DNA of 63,438 nt, from assembly GCA_934254985.1 (NCBI GenBank), contig CAKQMS010000013.1, positions 1-63,438 on the forward strand, read 5' to 3'. Of the stretch, positions 35,240-44,846 are shown piece by piece; position 1 is the stretch's first letter; each line of letters opens with the position of its first letter. The stretch is from an uncultured Prevotella sp. (GTDB taxonomy: Bacteria; Bacteroidota; Bacteroidia; Bacteroidales; Bacteroidaceae). The translations under genes were made by a program, and so were the position numbers. Under the pieces are notes generated by a model that was given only the letters and a program-made list of their open reading frames with translations, was not told where the DNA came from and ran no database searches.

Positions 35240-36427
35240 ATGGCTAAGAGAGATTATTATGAAGTGCTTGGTGTTGACAAGAACGCTTCAGAAGACGAAA
35301 TAAAGAAAGCCTACCGTAAATTGGCTATCAAATATCACCCTGACCGTAATCCTGGCAACAAGGAAGCTGAGGAGAAGTTTAAAGAAGCTGCTGAAGCTTA
35401 CGATGTTCTCCACGATGCAAAGAAAAGACAGCAATACGATCAGTTTGGTTTCAATGGTCCTAGTGGATTCGGTGGTAATGGTGGCTTTAGTGGTGCAGGC
35501 TTCAATACCGAAGATATCTTCAGCATGTTTGGAGATATCTTTGGAGGACACGGAGGTTTCGGAGGTTTTGAAGGCTTTGGTGGCTTCGGAGGTAATGGTG
35601 GCGGTCGACGTCATGCACAATATAGAGGTGCAGACTTGCGACTGAGAGTAAAGCTCAGTTTACAAGAAGTTGCAACTGGTGTTACCAAGACTTTCAAAGT
35701 TCGTAAACAGGTAGTATGTTCGCATTGTCATGGCACAGGAGCTGAAGGTGACAGCAAACCGGAAACTTGTCCAACATGTCATGGTAGTGGTGTTGTTTCA
35801 CGTACCGTACGTTCTGTTTTCGGTATGATGCAGACTCAGTCGGAGTGTCCAACATGTCATGGCGAAGGTACTGTTATAAAAAATAAGTGTAAAGAATGTA
35901 ATGGCACTGGCGTTGTTAATGGAGAAGAGGTTGTTGAAATAAAGATTCCTGCTGGTGTTGCTGAAGGTATGGTATTGAATGTACCAGGCAAGGGAAATGC
36001 TGGTCAGCACAATGGCATTAATGGTGACATCCAAGTTTTGATTAGCGAAGAAAAGAACGATACCTTCGTTAGAGATGGACAGGATGTTATCTATAGCCTA
36101 TTGCTCGACTTCCCTACTGCAACTCTTGGTGGAGATGTAGAGATTCCAACTATCTCTGGCGACAAGATTAAAATCAGCATTAAGCCAGGTACACAACCAG
36201 GAACAACTCTCAGAGTTAGAGGAAAAGGTCTGCCGGCAGTTCAGGGCTACGGAAGTTCCATAGGCGATTTGATAGTGAACGTAAACGTTTATGTGCCAAA
36301 GACTTTGAACAAAAAGGAGAAAGAAGCACTTGAAGAATTTAAGAATAGTGACAACTTCAAGGGCGATGCCAGCACCAAGCAGACTATATTCAAGAAGTTC
36401 AGGAACTTCTTCACAGAAAATAGATAA
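35240..36427 (+). CDS. dnaJ: DnaJ co-chaperone
   Basis: This 395-residue type I J-protein has an N-terminal J domain with the HPD loop ([10 protein letters not shown] near residue 33) and a long Gly/Phe-rich region (about 75-125). A zinc-finger domain follows with four CxxCxGxG-type repeats ([32 protein letters not shown] at about 155-215). The C-terminal substrate-binding domains follow. It delivers unfolded proteins to DnaK. The gene follows grpE by 31 nt and folC begins 2 nt after its stop, so these may be transcribed together. Confidence 0.98.
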   Translation: MAKRDYYEVLGVDKNASEDEIKKAYRKLAIKYHPDRNPGNKEAEEKFKEAAEAYDVLHDAKKRQQYDQFGFNGPSGFGGNGGFSGAGFNTEDIFSMFGDIFGGHGGFGGFEGFGGFGGNGGGRRHAQYRGADLRLRVKLSLQEVATGVTKTFKVRKQVVCSHCHGTGAEGDSKPETCPTCHGSGVVSRTVRSVFGMMQTQSECPTCHGEGTVIKNKCKECNGTGVVNGEEVVEIKIPAGVAEGMVLNVPGKGNAGQHNGINGDIQVLISEEKNDTFVRDGQDVIYSLLLDFPTATLGGDVEIPTISGDKIKISIKPGTQPGTTLRVRGKGLPAVQGYGSSIGDLIVNVNVYVPKTLNKKEKEALEEFKNSDNFKGDASTKQTIFKKFRNFFTENR

Positions 36428-36429
36428 AC

Positions 36430-37719
36430 ATGAATTATCAAGAAACATTAAACTATCTATACAACAGCACCCCTGTTTTCGAACATGTGGGTGCTGTTGC
36501 GTATAAGGAGGGGTTGCAAAATACTCTTGCTCTTGACAAGCACTTTAATCATCCGCATACCAACTTTAAGACAATTCATATTGCAGGAACAAATGGCAAA
36601 GGTTCTTGTTCACATTCACTTGCTTCTATATTACAAGAAGCAGGCTACAAAGTTGGATTATACACTTCTCCACACCTTGTAGATTTTCGTGAACGAATAA
36701 GAGTTAATGGTCAGTGTATCAGTAAAGAACGAGTTGTGAAGTTTGTTGAAGACGAAAGAGATTTCTTCGAACCTTTACATCCTTCTTTCTTTGAATTGAC
36801 TACTGCTTTAGCCTTTAAATATTTTGAAGAACAAAAAGTAGACATAGCTATTGTCGAAGTTGGACTTGGCGGCAGATTGGATTGTACAAACATCATTTCG
36901 CCAATACTAAGCATCATCACTAACATCAGCTTTGATCATACGCAATTCTTAGGCAACACTCTTGCAAAGATAGCAGGAGAGAAAGCTGGTATTATTAAAA
37001 AAGGTGTACCTGTAATAATAGGTGAAGCAAATGAAGAAACACGTCCTGTTTTCCAATCTAAAGCCAAAGAAGTAGACACCGATATCATATTTGCTGAAGA
37101 CAAAGCAATTGTAACATCATCCACACCTATAGCTGATGGAGGAAGAATATACAATCTTTCAAACAATAGCACTTTGATAGGTGAACTTTCCGGCGACTAC
37201 CAAGAGCGTAACATGAATACCATTCTTTGCGCATGCAACATCCTAAAGCAAATGAATATTATTAAAAATGATGATATCATCGCTAAAGGACTAACTAATA
37301 TTTGCAAGAATACTGGACTGTTGGGAAGATGGCAAACAATTCAAAACAATCCAACCGTAGTTTGCGACACAGGTCATAATGTAGGCGGATGGAATTACCT
37401 TGCTCCACAGATAAAACGTCAGCAATGTAATCAGCTAAGAATTGTGTTTGGTATGGTAGACGACAAAGATATTGATTCCGTTATGTGTCTTTTGCCCAAA
37501 AACGCTATCTATTATTGGACGCAAGCAGAATCTAAAAGAGCCATTAAAGCTGAAAGGGTTGCAGAACTGGCAATCAAACATGACTTGAGAGGCGAAATGT
37601 TTGATAATGTTGAAGTTGCGTATACAAAAGCGCTCAAAGATTCTAATAATGATGACTTTGTTTTTGTAGGAGGTAGCAGTTATGTTGTAGCCGACCTACT
37701 AACATTTTTGTCACGTTAA
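36430..37719 (+). CDS. folC: Folylpolyglutamate synthase / dihydrofolate synthase
   Basis: This 429-residue Mur-ligase-type enzyme adds glutamate to dihydropteroate and folates. It shows the P-loop IAGTNGKGSCSHSLASIL (residues 51-68), the folate-binding YTSPHLVDFRERI segment, VEVGLGGRLDCTNI (near 143), and ITNISFDHTQFLG near residue 162. The later LLGRWQ and DTGHNVGGW segments belong to the C-terminal domain. It begins 2 nt after the dnaJ stop, so it is probably in the same transcript as grpE-dnaJ, an unusual pairing but with no visible functional link. Confidence 0.97.
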   Translation: MNYQETLNYLYNSTPVFEHVGAVAYKEGLQNTLALDKHFNHPHTNFKTIHIAGTNGKGSCSHSLASILQEAGYKVGLYTSPHLVDFRERIRVNGQCISKERVVKFVEDERDFFEPLHPSFFELTTALAFKYFEEQKVDIAIVEVGLGGRLDCTNIISPILSIITNISFDHTQFLGNTLAKIAGEKAGIIKKGVPVIIGEANEETRPVFQSKAKEVDTDIIFAEDKAIVTSSTPIADGGRIYNLSNNSTLIGELSGDYQERNMNTILCACNILKQMNIIKNDDIIAKGLTNICKNTGLLGRWQTIQNNPTVVCDTGHNVGGWNYLAPQIKRQQCNQLRIVFGMVDDKDIDSVMCLLPKNAIYYWTQAESKRAIKAERVAELAIKHDLRGEMFDNVEVAYTKALKDSNNDDFVFVGGSSYVVADLLTFLSR

Positions 37720-37761
37720 TAGTTTTTAACGTACAAAACACTAGATTTTTTCGGCTTTTCG

Positions 37762-37793
37762 TTTGCAATTCTAATTAATTTTTAGTTACTTTG
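37762..37793 (+). promoter_or_regulatory. Promoter of galM
   Basis: TTTG (37762-37765), 20 nt, TTACTTTG (37786-37793), one base off the -7 consensus; the start codon follows 34 nt later. Confidence 0.75.
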
Positions 37794-37827
37794 CAGATAT
37801 CAAAGAGTAACTAAAAACTATTTAATT

Positions 37828-38916
37828 ATGAATACTAACGAAACCGAAAACATCTGTGGTCTGAAACGTGCAGATTTTCAGACCACAATAAATGGCAAGC
37901 AGACAGACTTGTATGTTTTGAGAAACGATAAGGGACATGAAGTTGCTATAACAAACTATGGTGGTGCTTTGGTTGCTATCATGGTGCCAGATAAAGAAGG
38001 CAAGTTGGCAAACGTGATCCAGGGTCACGATAACATACAGGATGTAATAAATTCTCCAGAACCATATCTCTCAACTTTGATTGGTCGTTATGGTAATCGT
38101 ATATGCAAAGGTAAATTTCAACTTCACGGTAAGGAGTATAACCTTCCAATCAACAATGGTCCTAACTCTCTCCATGGTGGAAAGAAAGGCTTTAACGCTA
38201 AGGTTTGGGACGCTCTCCAGATGAACGATTGGTCATTGGTTCTTAAGTACGTTAGCCCTTATGGCGAAGAGGGTTATTCTGGCGAAGTTAGAGTAACAGT
38301 TGTATACTCTTTCACTAACGACGATGAGCTTGTTATTGAATATATGGCTACAACAAACAAAAAGACCATTATTAACTTAACAAGTCATGGATTCTTCTCA
38401 TTATCAGGTATTGCCAACCCTACCCCAACTATCGACAACCTGATTTGCGAAATCAATGCAGATTACTATCTCCCTATTGATGAGACAAGTATTCCTACAG
38501 GTGAAATTCGCTTCGTAAAGGGTACACCTTTCGACTTCCGTACACCTAAGCCTGTTGGTCAGGATATTGATGCTGACGATGAGCAGATTAAGAATGGTGC
38601 AGGATATGACCATTGTTATGTTCTGAATAAGAAAGAGGAAGGAGAATTAAGCTTTGCTGCAAAGATTACAGAGCCTGTAAGTGGCAGAACTATGGAAGTT
38701 TACACCACAGAACCAGGAGTTCAGCTTTATACTGACAATTGGGCTGATGGCTACGCAGGTCAGAATGGTGCAACATTCCCACGTCGCTCAGGTATTTGCT
38801 TTGAAGCACAACATTTCCCAGATTCACCAAATCATCCATATTTCCCTTCTGTAGTTCTTAATACTGGTGACCAGTATAAACAGAAGACAATCTATAAATT
38901 TGGTGTAGCTAAATAA
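37828..38916 (+). CDS. galM: Aldose 1-epimerase (galactose mutarotase), cytosolic
   Basis: This 362-residue enzyme interconverts alpha and beta anomers of galactose or glucose. Family motifs are ITNYGGALVAIMVPDKEG near residue 48, LIGRYGNRICKGKF with the catalytic region near 92, NNGPNSLHGGKKGF with the conserved His, NLTSHGFFSLSG with the acid His, and a C-terminal GICFEAQHFPDSPNHPYFPS containing the catalytic Glu. It has no signal peptide, unlike the second mutarotase at 41781. It is followed by an MFS sugar transporter and galK, so it serves galactose use. A hairpin after it may partly separate it from those genes. Confidence 0.96.
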   Translation: MNTNETENICGLKRADFQTTINGKQTDLYVLRNDKGHEVAITNYGGALVAIMVPDKEGKLANVIQGHDNIQDVINSPEPYLSTLIGRYGNRICKGKFQLHGKEYNLPINNGPNSLHGGKKGFNAKVWDALQMNDWSLVLKYVSPYGEEGYSGEVRVTVVYSFTNDDELVIEYMATTNKKTIINLTSHGFFSLSGIANPTPTIDNLICEINADYYLPIDETSIPTGEIRFVKGTPFDFRTPKPVGQDIDADDEQIKNGAGYDHCYVLNKKEEGELSFAAKITEPVSGRTMEVYTTEPGVQLYTDNWADGYAGQNGATFPRRSGICFEAQHFPDSPNHPYFPSVVLNTGDQYKQKTIYKFGVAK

Positions 38917-38932
38917 CCAATAACAGCATAAT

Positions 38933-38963
38933 AGGAGTGGCTGATTTTTTATCAGCCACCCCT
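38933..38963 (+). terminator. Hairpin after galM
   Basis: AGGAGTGGCTGAT (38933-38945) pairs with 38951-38963 with one mismatch; the loop is TTTTT and the 3' flank is only weakly T-rich, so termination may be partial. Confidence 0.7.
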
Positions 38964-39083
38964 TTGCGTGAATATACATATACATTATTATATATAGTAG
39001 CTCATATATGATATTGTACAGATATAAGCGCACTTAAATTCTAAACAATAAATTATCAACATTAATAAAACAATCTTAAATCA

Positions 39084-40349
39084 ATGTCAGAAACAAAAAA
39101 CGAAAAGAACATTGTTGCTATTATCACCATGTTCTTTATTTTCGCCATGATTAGTTTTGTAACAAACATGGCTGCGCCTTTCGGTAACATCTGGGGTATG
39201 ACCTACAATTGGGCAGGTATGGCTGGTAACCTTATGAACTTTACAGCTTACCTCGTTATGGGTATTCCTGCAGGAAACATGCTTATCAAGTACGGATACA
39301 AGAAAACTGCTCTTATCGCACTCATCGTTGGTGCTGTAGGTCTTGGTATTCAGTTGCTCTCTGGTGTAGTAAACAACATCTATGTTTACTTGCTTGGTGC
39401 ACTTATCTGCGGTTTCTGTGTATGTATGCTCAACACAGTAGTAAACCCTATGCTCAACCTTCTTGGTGGTGGTGGCAACACTGGTAACCAGCTTGTACAG
39501 GCCGGTGGTACTCTTAACTCTCTTTCAGCAACAGCAACTCCAGTCCTCACAGGTTTCCTCGTAGGAACTTTGACTAAGGATTCTTTCCCTGATGTAGCTC
39601 CTCTTATCATTACAGGTATTGTAATTTTCCTTGCTGCATTCTGCATCATTTCGTTCATCAAGATTAAGGAGCCACAGGGTGACCTTAAAAACGTAACTTA
39701 CGAAAGATCTCCACTTGCATTCCGTCATTGCTTGCTCGGTATTATCGCTATCTTCTTCTATGTAGGTATCGAAATTGCAACTCCTGGTATGATGAACCAA
39801 TGGATTAGCCGCGAAGGTGGCTTCGAGGGAGCAGCTGCAGTAGCAGGATCTTTGGCTGGTATCTACTGGTTCTTGATGCTTTGTGGTCGTCTTACTTCTA
39901 CTATCATCTCTGGTAAGGTTTCTACTCGCACTCAGATGATTACAGTTTCTACAGTAGGTATTATCCTCATAGTTGCTGCGATATTTACAGGCGACTTTAC
40001 TACAACTCTTAATATCGATCTCGGTATCATCAAGATTGAAAATGCAACAGTTCCATTGTCTTGTGTATTTATCTTCCTCTGCGGTCTTTGTACATCTATT
40101 ATGTGGGGAGGTATCTTTAACCTCTCAACAGAGGGTCTTGGCAAATATACAGCAAAGGCTTCAGGTATCTTCATGGTAATGGTATTTGGTGGTGGCATGA
40201 TGCCATTCTTCCAGGATCTCGTTCTCGTACAGCAACTCGGTATTAGCTACCTTAACTCATATTGGCTCATTGTTGCCATGCTCGCTTACATTCTCTTCTA
40301 CTCTATCTGGGGTTGCAAGAATGTGAATAAGGATATCAAGGTAGACTAA
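39084..40349 (+). CDS. MFS sugar permease of the FucP/GluP type
   Basis: This 421-residue protein has about 12 membrane helices and the layout of fucose/galactose/glucose permeases (MFS FHS group). Landmarks include NWAGMAGNLMNFTAYLVMGIPAGNMLIKYGYKKTALI (summarised: GIPAGNMLIKYGYKKTAL, the MFS loop 2-3), NTVVNPMLN near residue 118, and a central loop before helix 7. It would import galactose or glucose with protons across the inner membrane. It stands between galM and galK, 67 nt upstream of galK, so galactose is the likeliest substrate. Confidence 0.92.
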   Translation: MSETKNEKNIVAIITMFFIFAMISFVTNMAAPFGNIWGMTYNWAGMAGNLMNFTAYLVMGIPAGNMLIKYGYKKTALIALIVGAVGLGIQLLSGVVNNIYVYLLGALICGFCVCMLNTVVNPMLNLLGGGGNTGNQLVQAGGTLNSLSATATPVLTGFLVGTLTKDSFPDVAPLIITGIVIFLAAFCIISFIKIKEPQGDLKNVTYERSPLAFRHCLLGIIAIFFYVGIEIATPGMMNQWISREGGFEGAAAVAGSLAGIYWFLMLCGRLTSTIISGKVSTRTQMITVSTVGIILIVAAIFTGDFTTTLNIDLGIIKIENATVPLSCVFIFLCGLCTSIMWGGIFNLSTEGLGKYTAKASGIFMVMVFGGGMMPFFQDLVLVQQLGISYLNSYWLIVAMLAYILFYSIWGCKNVNKDIKVD

Positions 40350-40416
40350 TCAATTTGATTAATAATTAAGTTTTAAATAAAACCATCTAAGTTAAACCTT
40401 TAAAAACATTAAAGCT

Positions 40417-41577
40417 ATGGATATAGAATTTGTAAGAAGTAGATTTATCAAGCACTTCGACGGTAAGACAGGAAACATATATGCGTCACCAGGTCGTATC
40501 AACCTCATTGGTGAGCATACAGACTACAATGGTGGCTTCGTATTCCCAGGCGCAGTAGACAAGGGTATCATGGCAGAGGTTCGTCCAAACGGACTTAACA
40601 CTGTTATCGCCTACTCTATCGACCTCAAGGATAAAGTTGAATTCAAGGTTGACGATCCTGTAGGACCTAAGACAACATGGGCTCGCTATATTTATGGTAT
40701 CGTTCAGGAGATGAAAAAGCTCGGTGTAGATGTAAAGGGCTTTAATACAGCATTTGCTGGTGATGTTCCTCTCGGTGCTGGCATGTCTTCAAGTGCAGCT
40801 CTCGAAAGCTGCTTTGCATATGCTCTCAACGATCTTTTTGGCGACAACAAGGTTTCAAAGTGGGACATGGCACTCGCAGGTCAGGCTACAGAGCACAACT
40901 ATATCGGTGTAAACTGTGGTATCATGGATCAATTCGCAAGTGTGTTTGGTCAGCAGGGCAAACTTATGCGCCTTGACTGCCGTAGCCGCGAATTCGAATA
41001 CTTCCCATTCAATCCTCAGGGATACAAGCTCGTATTGCTCAACTCTAAGGTTAAGCACGAATTGAAGGGTTCTCCATACAACGATCGTCGCAACTCTTGC
41101 GAGAATGTTGTTAAGGCTCTTGCTGCCCACTTCCCTAACAAGAAGTTTGAGACTCTTCGCGATGCTGATTGGGATGAACTTGAGGCTGTAAAGTCTGAGG
41201 TTAGTGAGGAAGACTACACACGTGCTCATTTCGTACTCGGCGAGAAGGATCGCGTACTTGCAGTTTGTGAAGCTCTTGAAAAGGGTGACTACGAGACTGT
41301 AGGTAAGAAGATGTTCGAAACACACTATGGTCTTAGCAAGGAATATGAAGTAAGCTGCGAAGAACTTGACTATCTCAACGACTTGGCAAAGGAATATGGT
41401 GTCACAGGTAGCCGTATCATGGGTGGTGGCTTTGGTGGTTGCACCATCAACCTCGTTAAAGACGAAGTTTATGACAACTTCATCGCTACAGCAAAGGCTA
41501 AGTTCAACGAGAAATATGGACATGAACCAGAGGTTATTAACGTTGTTATCAACGATGGTTCAAGAAAGATTTGCTAA
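40417..41577 (+). CDS. galK: Galactokinase
   Basis: This 386-residue GHMP kinase phosphorylates galactose at C1. It contains the galactokinase signature GRINLIGEHTDYNGGFVFP (about residues 26-44), the ATP-binding PLGAGMSSSAALE (near 118-130), the catalytic VNCGIMDQFASVFG segment, and the late MGGGFGGCTINLV motif. The length is normal. It follows the sugar permease by 67 nt and ends with a strong terminator. galT and galE are not in this window, so the rest of the Leloir pathway lies elsewhere. Confidence 0.98.
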   Translation: MDIEFVRSRFIKHFDGKTGNIYASPGRINLIGEHTDYNGGFVFPGAVDKGIMAEVRPNGLNTVIAYSIDLKDKVEFKVDDPVGPKTTWARYIYGIVQEMKKLGVDVKGFNTAFAGDVPLGAGMSSSAALESCFAYALNDLFGDNKVSKWDMALAGQATEHNYIGVNCGIMDQFASVFGQQGKLMRLDCRSREFEYFPFNPQGYKLVLLNSKVKHELKGSPYNDRRNSCENVVKALAAHFPNKKFETLRDADWDELEAVKSEVSEEDYTRAHFVLGEKDRVLAVCEALEKGDYETVGKKMFETHYGLSKEYEVSCEELDYLNDLAKEYGVTGSRIMGGGFGGCTINLVKDEVYDNFIATAKAKFNEKYGHEPEVINVVINDGSRKIC

Positions 41578-41616
41578 TTCATAAGAAATCAATATTATTA
41601 GCTTAATAATACTAAC

Positions 41617-41651
41617 AAAAGGTCTGCAAACGCTTGTTTTGCAGACCTTTT
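41617..41651 (+). terminator. Terminator after galK
   Basis: Perfect 14-bp arms (AAAAGGTCTGCAAA at 41617-41630; complement 41638-41651) followed by T residues. Confidence 0.92.
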
Positions 41652-41661
41652 TTGTTTAAAT

Positions 41662-41735
41662 AGTGTAAAAAAAACACTTTGGACATAAAAACTTAAAGAA
41701 ACATTATTGGTTTAAAAAAAATAGTTGTATCTTTG
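41662..41735 (+). promoter_or_regulatory. Promoter region of the arabinose operon, with a small upstream palindrome
   Basis: A -7 box TATCTTTG (41728-41735) is preceded by TTGG near 41707-41710. Further upstream the half-sites AGTGT (41662-41666) and ACACT (41674-41678) face each other across seven A residues, a possible regulator site. The mutarotase start lies 45 nt after the -7 box. Confidence 0.5.
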
Positions 41736-41780
41736 ACGCTGAATAAACACTTTATTACAACTAACAACCGAAAAATAATT

Positions 41781-42935
41781 ATGAGTAACTTAAAAAACCT
41801 AATTCTCGGAGCAGGTGTTGCCGTTGCATTAATGGCATCATGCTCAGGCAATCAAACTCTTTCGGGATTAAACCCAACAGCGTTCGACACCACTATCAAT
41901 GGTAAGAAAGTAGCTCTCTACACACTTACCAACAAAAATGGTATGGAAGTTTGCATCACCAATTTTGGTGGTCGAGTTGTTTCAATGATGGTTCCTAACA
42001 AAGACAACCAAATGGTTGACGTTGTTTTGGGATACGACAACATTAAGCAGTATGCAGATACTGTAAATAGTCCAAGCGATTTCGGAGCTACAATCGGTCG
42101 CTATGCAAACCGTATTAATAAAGGTAAGATGACTATTGCTGGTAAAGAATACCAGTTGCCAACTAATAACTTTGGTCATTGCTTGCATGGCGGACCTTCA
42201 GGATGGCAGTATCAGGTTTATGATGCAACACAGATTGATGACCAAACTCTTGAGCTCAAATTGGTTTCAAAGGATGGAGATAATGGTTTCCCTGGAACTG
42301 TTACTGCAACAGCTACATATAAGCTTTCAGACGACAATGCACTAGACTGCACATTCGAGGCAACAACAGACAAAGAGACTGTAATCAATATGTGTAACCA
42401 TTCATACTTTACACTTACAGGCAACCCTTCACAGCCTGGTACAGATATGGTACTCTTTATAAATGCAGACAAGTACACACCTACAGATTCTACATATATG
42501 ACAACAGGAGAAATCAAGGATGTATATGGTACTCCTATGGATTTCACCAAGCGTCGTCCTCTCTACGAATGTATTGGCGACACTGCATTCCAGCAAATAA
42601 AGAATGCTAATGGCTATGACCACAACTGGTGTTTGAACACTTATAAGAATGGTATGGGAGACGATAAGAAGGTAGCAGCAAGTCTTTATGCACCTAACAC
42701 AGGTATCTATCTTGAGGTGTTCACTAACGAGCCAGGTATACAGGTTTATACTGCAAATTTCCAGGGCACAGGTATTGCTTGCAAGCATGGCAATAAATAT
42801 CCAGTACATGCATCCGTTTGTATGGAAACTCAGAAATATCCTGATGCTCCAAACAAAAAGAATTTCCCTTCAGCAAACCTTAAACCAGGAGAGAAATATC
42901 ATAGTCATGTAGTTTATAAATTCTCGGTAAAATAA
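41781..42935 (+). CDS. Aldose 1-epimerase lipoprotein of the arabinose operon
   Basis: This 384-residue mutarotase begins at the ATG 41781 with a lipoprotein signal (LMASC, Cys21), so it acts in the periplasm. A longer frame starting at a TTG would overlap the promoter and is rejected. The catalytic features match GalM: GRYANRINKGKM, NNFGHCLHGGPSGW, MCNHSYFTLTG and MET(Q)KYPDAPNKKNFPS near the end with the Glu in VCMETQ. It is followed 41 nt later by a sodium/sugar symporter and then the ara genes, so it probably prepares the preferred anomer of arabinose for import. In Bacteroides a comparable gene is part of the AraR regulon. Confidence 0.92.
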   Translation: MSNLKNLILGAGVAVALMASCSGNQTLSGLNPTAFDTTINGKKVALYTLTNKNGMEVCITNFGGRVVSMMVPNKDNQMVDVVLGYDNIKQYADTVNSPSDFGATIGRYANRINKGKMTIAGKEYQLPTNNFGHCLHGGPSGWQYQVYDATQIDDQTLELKLVSKDGDNGFPGTVTATATYKLSDDNALDCTFEATTDKETVINMCNHSYFTLTGNPSQPGTDMVLFINADKYTPTDSTYMTTGEIKDVYGTPMDFTKRRPLYECIGDTAFQQIKNANGYDHNWCLNTYKNGMGDDKKVAASLYAPNTGIYLEVFTNEPGIQVYTANFQGTGIACKHGNKYPVHASVCMETQKYPDAPNKKNFPSANLKPGEKYHSHVVYKFSVK

Positions 42936-42976
42936 TTATTATCAACTAAAAAAATAAACCTAACCAATTAAAAACA

Positions 42977-44701
42977 ATGAATTGGAATTCAACAGAGTTC
43001 GTATGGCTTGACTGGGCAGTACTCGCCATTGGTGTAATCGGTGTTATATGGGCAGTATGGCATGCGATTGTTAAAGACAGAAAAGCACAGAAGGGTGAAG
43101 ACTCTTCAGCTTACCTATTCGGAAAAGGTGAACCATGGTATGTAATCGGTATGGCTATCTTTGCAGCCAATATTGGTTCAGAACACCTTGTAGGCTTGGC
43201 AGGAACAGGCGCCAAGAGTGGTGTCGGTATGGCTCACTGGGAGATGCAGGGATGGATGATCCTTATCTTAGGATGGTTGTTTGTACCATTCTATCAGTTG
43301 CTCATCAATAAGATGGGTAAGATTATCACCATGCCAGACTTCTTGAAGTTCCGCTATACACAGCGTACAGGTTCATGGCTTTCAATCATTACACTTGTAG
43401 CTTACATCCTTACCAAGGTAAGTGTAACAGCACTAACAGGTGGTATCTTCTTCGAATATCTTTGGGGATTGAATTTCTGGGCAGGAGCCATTGGACTTAT
43501 TGTTCTCACAACCATCTTTACAGTGTTTGGAGGTATGAAGGGTGTGATGACATTGTCTACCATCCAGACCCCAATCCTTGTAATCGGTTCTTTCTTGGTA
43601 CTCTTCCTTGGTCTTTCGACACTTGGTGGTGGTAGCATTGCTGCAGGTTGGGCTGATATGATGGACTACTGCGGAAAGTTGAATAACGGCTATGGTACTA
43701 CACATATGTTCCACTGGGAAGCTGGCGACTCTATGTATCAGGAATATCCTGGTTTCGTAGTATTCTTGGGTGCAACCATCATCGGTTTCTGGTATTGGTG
43801 TACAGATCAGCACATCGTTCAGCGTGTACTTGGTCAGGTTCCTGGCGAGAGCAATGCTGAAGTTATGAAGCGTGCTCGTCGTGGTACTATCGCAGCAGGT
43901 TTCTTCAAAGTTCTCCCTTGCTTCATGTTCTTGATTCCTGGTATGATTGCTGCAGCTTTGGCTCAGAAGGGTGCAATCCAGATGAATGAAACTGACGCAG
44001 CTTTCGCCATTATGGTAAAGAGCGTACTTCCTGCAGGTATTAAGGGTATTGTAACTATCGGTTTCATCTGCGCACTTGTTGCTTCATTGGCAGCATTCTT
44101 CAACAGCTGTGCAACACTCTTCACTGAAGACTTCTACAAACCATTGAAGAAAGGAATGTCTGAGGCACACTATGTACTCGTTGGTCGTATTGCAACAGTA
44201 GTAGTTGTAGTTCTTGGATTTGCATGGTTGCCTATCATGATGAAGATGGACACCTTATACAACTACCTCCAGGGTATTCAGTCACTCTTGGCTCCTGCTA
44301 TGGTAGCAGTATTTGCTATGGGTATCTTCTTCAAGAAGATTACACCTAAAGCTGGTGAATATACCATGATTGTAGGCTTCCTTATCGGTATGCTCCGTCT
44401 CGTTACCAATGTTATCACAGACACAGGTAAAGCAACAATGGATGGTGCATTCTGGGATGCTACCTCATGGTTCTGGCAGACAAACTGGTTGGTATTTGAG
44501 TGCTGGTTGCTCGTATTCCTAATTGCTTTCATGGTTGTAGTGAGCTGCTTCACTCCAGCTCCAAGCAAGGAACAGGTAGAAGCTATTACTTTCACATCAG
44601 ACTTCAAGAAGTCTATTCGTGAAAGTTGGGGCACATTCGATATCGTTGGTTCACTCATCGTTATCGGTCTTTGTGCAGCATTCTATTGGTACTTCTGGTA
44701 A
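42977..44701 (+). CDS. Sodium/solute symporter of the SGLT type, probably arabinose importer
   Basis: This 574-residue inner-membrane protein has about 14 helices and SSS-family marks. These are an EPWYVIGMAIFAANIGSEHLVGLAGTGAKSG segment near residue 52 (summarised: NIGSEHLVGLAG), WYWCTDQHIVQRVLG near residue 275 (the SGLT sugar-site QxxVQR pattern), and sodium-site Ser residues in the ALVASLAAFFNSCATLF helix near 365. Members of this group carry glucose, galactose or pentoses with sodium. Its place between the mutarotase and araR strongly suggests L-arabinose. A long hairpin separates it from araR. Confidence 0.93.
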   Translation: MNWNSTEFVWLDWAVLAIGVIGVIWAVWHAIVKDRKAQKGEDSSAYLFGKGEPWYVIGMAIFAANIGSEHLVGLAGTGAKSGVGMAHWEMQGWMILILGWLFVPFYQLLINKMGKIITMPDFLKFRYTQRTGSWLSIITLVAYILTKVSVTALTGGIFFEYLWGLNFWAGAIGLIVLTTIFTVFGGMKGVMTLSTIQTPILVIGSFLVLFLGLSTLGGGSIAAGWADMMDYCGKLNNGYGTTHMFHWEAGDSMYQEYPGFVVFLGATIIGFWYWCTDQHIVQRVLGQVPGESNAEVMKRARRGTIAAGFFKVLPCFMFLIPGMIAAALAQKGAIQMNETDAAFAIMVKSVLPAGIKGIVTIGFICALVASLAAFFNSCATLFTEDFYKPLKKGMSEAHYVLVGRIATVVVVVLGFAWLPIMMKMDTLYNYLQGIQSLLAPAMVAVFAMGIFFKKITPKAGEYTMIVGFLIGMLRLVTNVITDTGKATMDGAFWDATSWFWQTNWLVFECWLLVFLIAFMVVVSCFTPAPSKEQVEAITFTSDFKKSIRESWGTFDIVGSLIVIGLCAAFYWYFW

Positions 44702-44710
44702 ACAACAAAC

Positions 44711-44747
44711 TTGGTGTCTTGAAGGTAAAGCACCTTCAAGACACCAA
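44711..44747 (+). repeat. Perfect 16-bp-arm inverted repeat inside the arabinose operon
   Basis: Arms 44711-44726 (TTGGTGTCTTGAAGGT) and 44732-44747 pair perfectly around a 5-nt loop. It lies 9 nt after the symporter stop and 99 nt before araR. It has no strong T tract, so it may be a weak terminator, an mRNA end stabiliser or a partial stop that lowers araR/araDAB readthrough. Confidence 0.85.
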
Positions 44748-44846
44748 TATTAAACTATAAAACATTTAAACACCCCATCAAAACCTATTCACTAAAAAAA
44801 TACCTACACCTCTAATATTACTAAACCTTTAATATAACTTAGAACT

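Noticed and set aside
40855..41523. 222-codon open frame antisense to galK
   Set aside because: Complement of conserved galactokinase; no motif.
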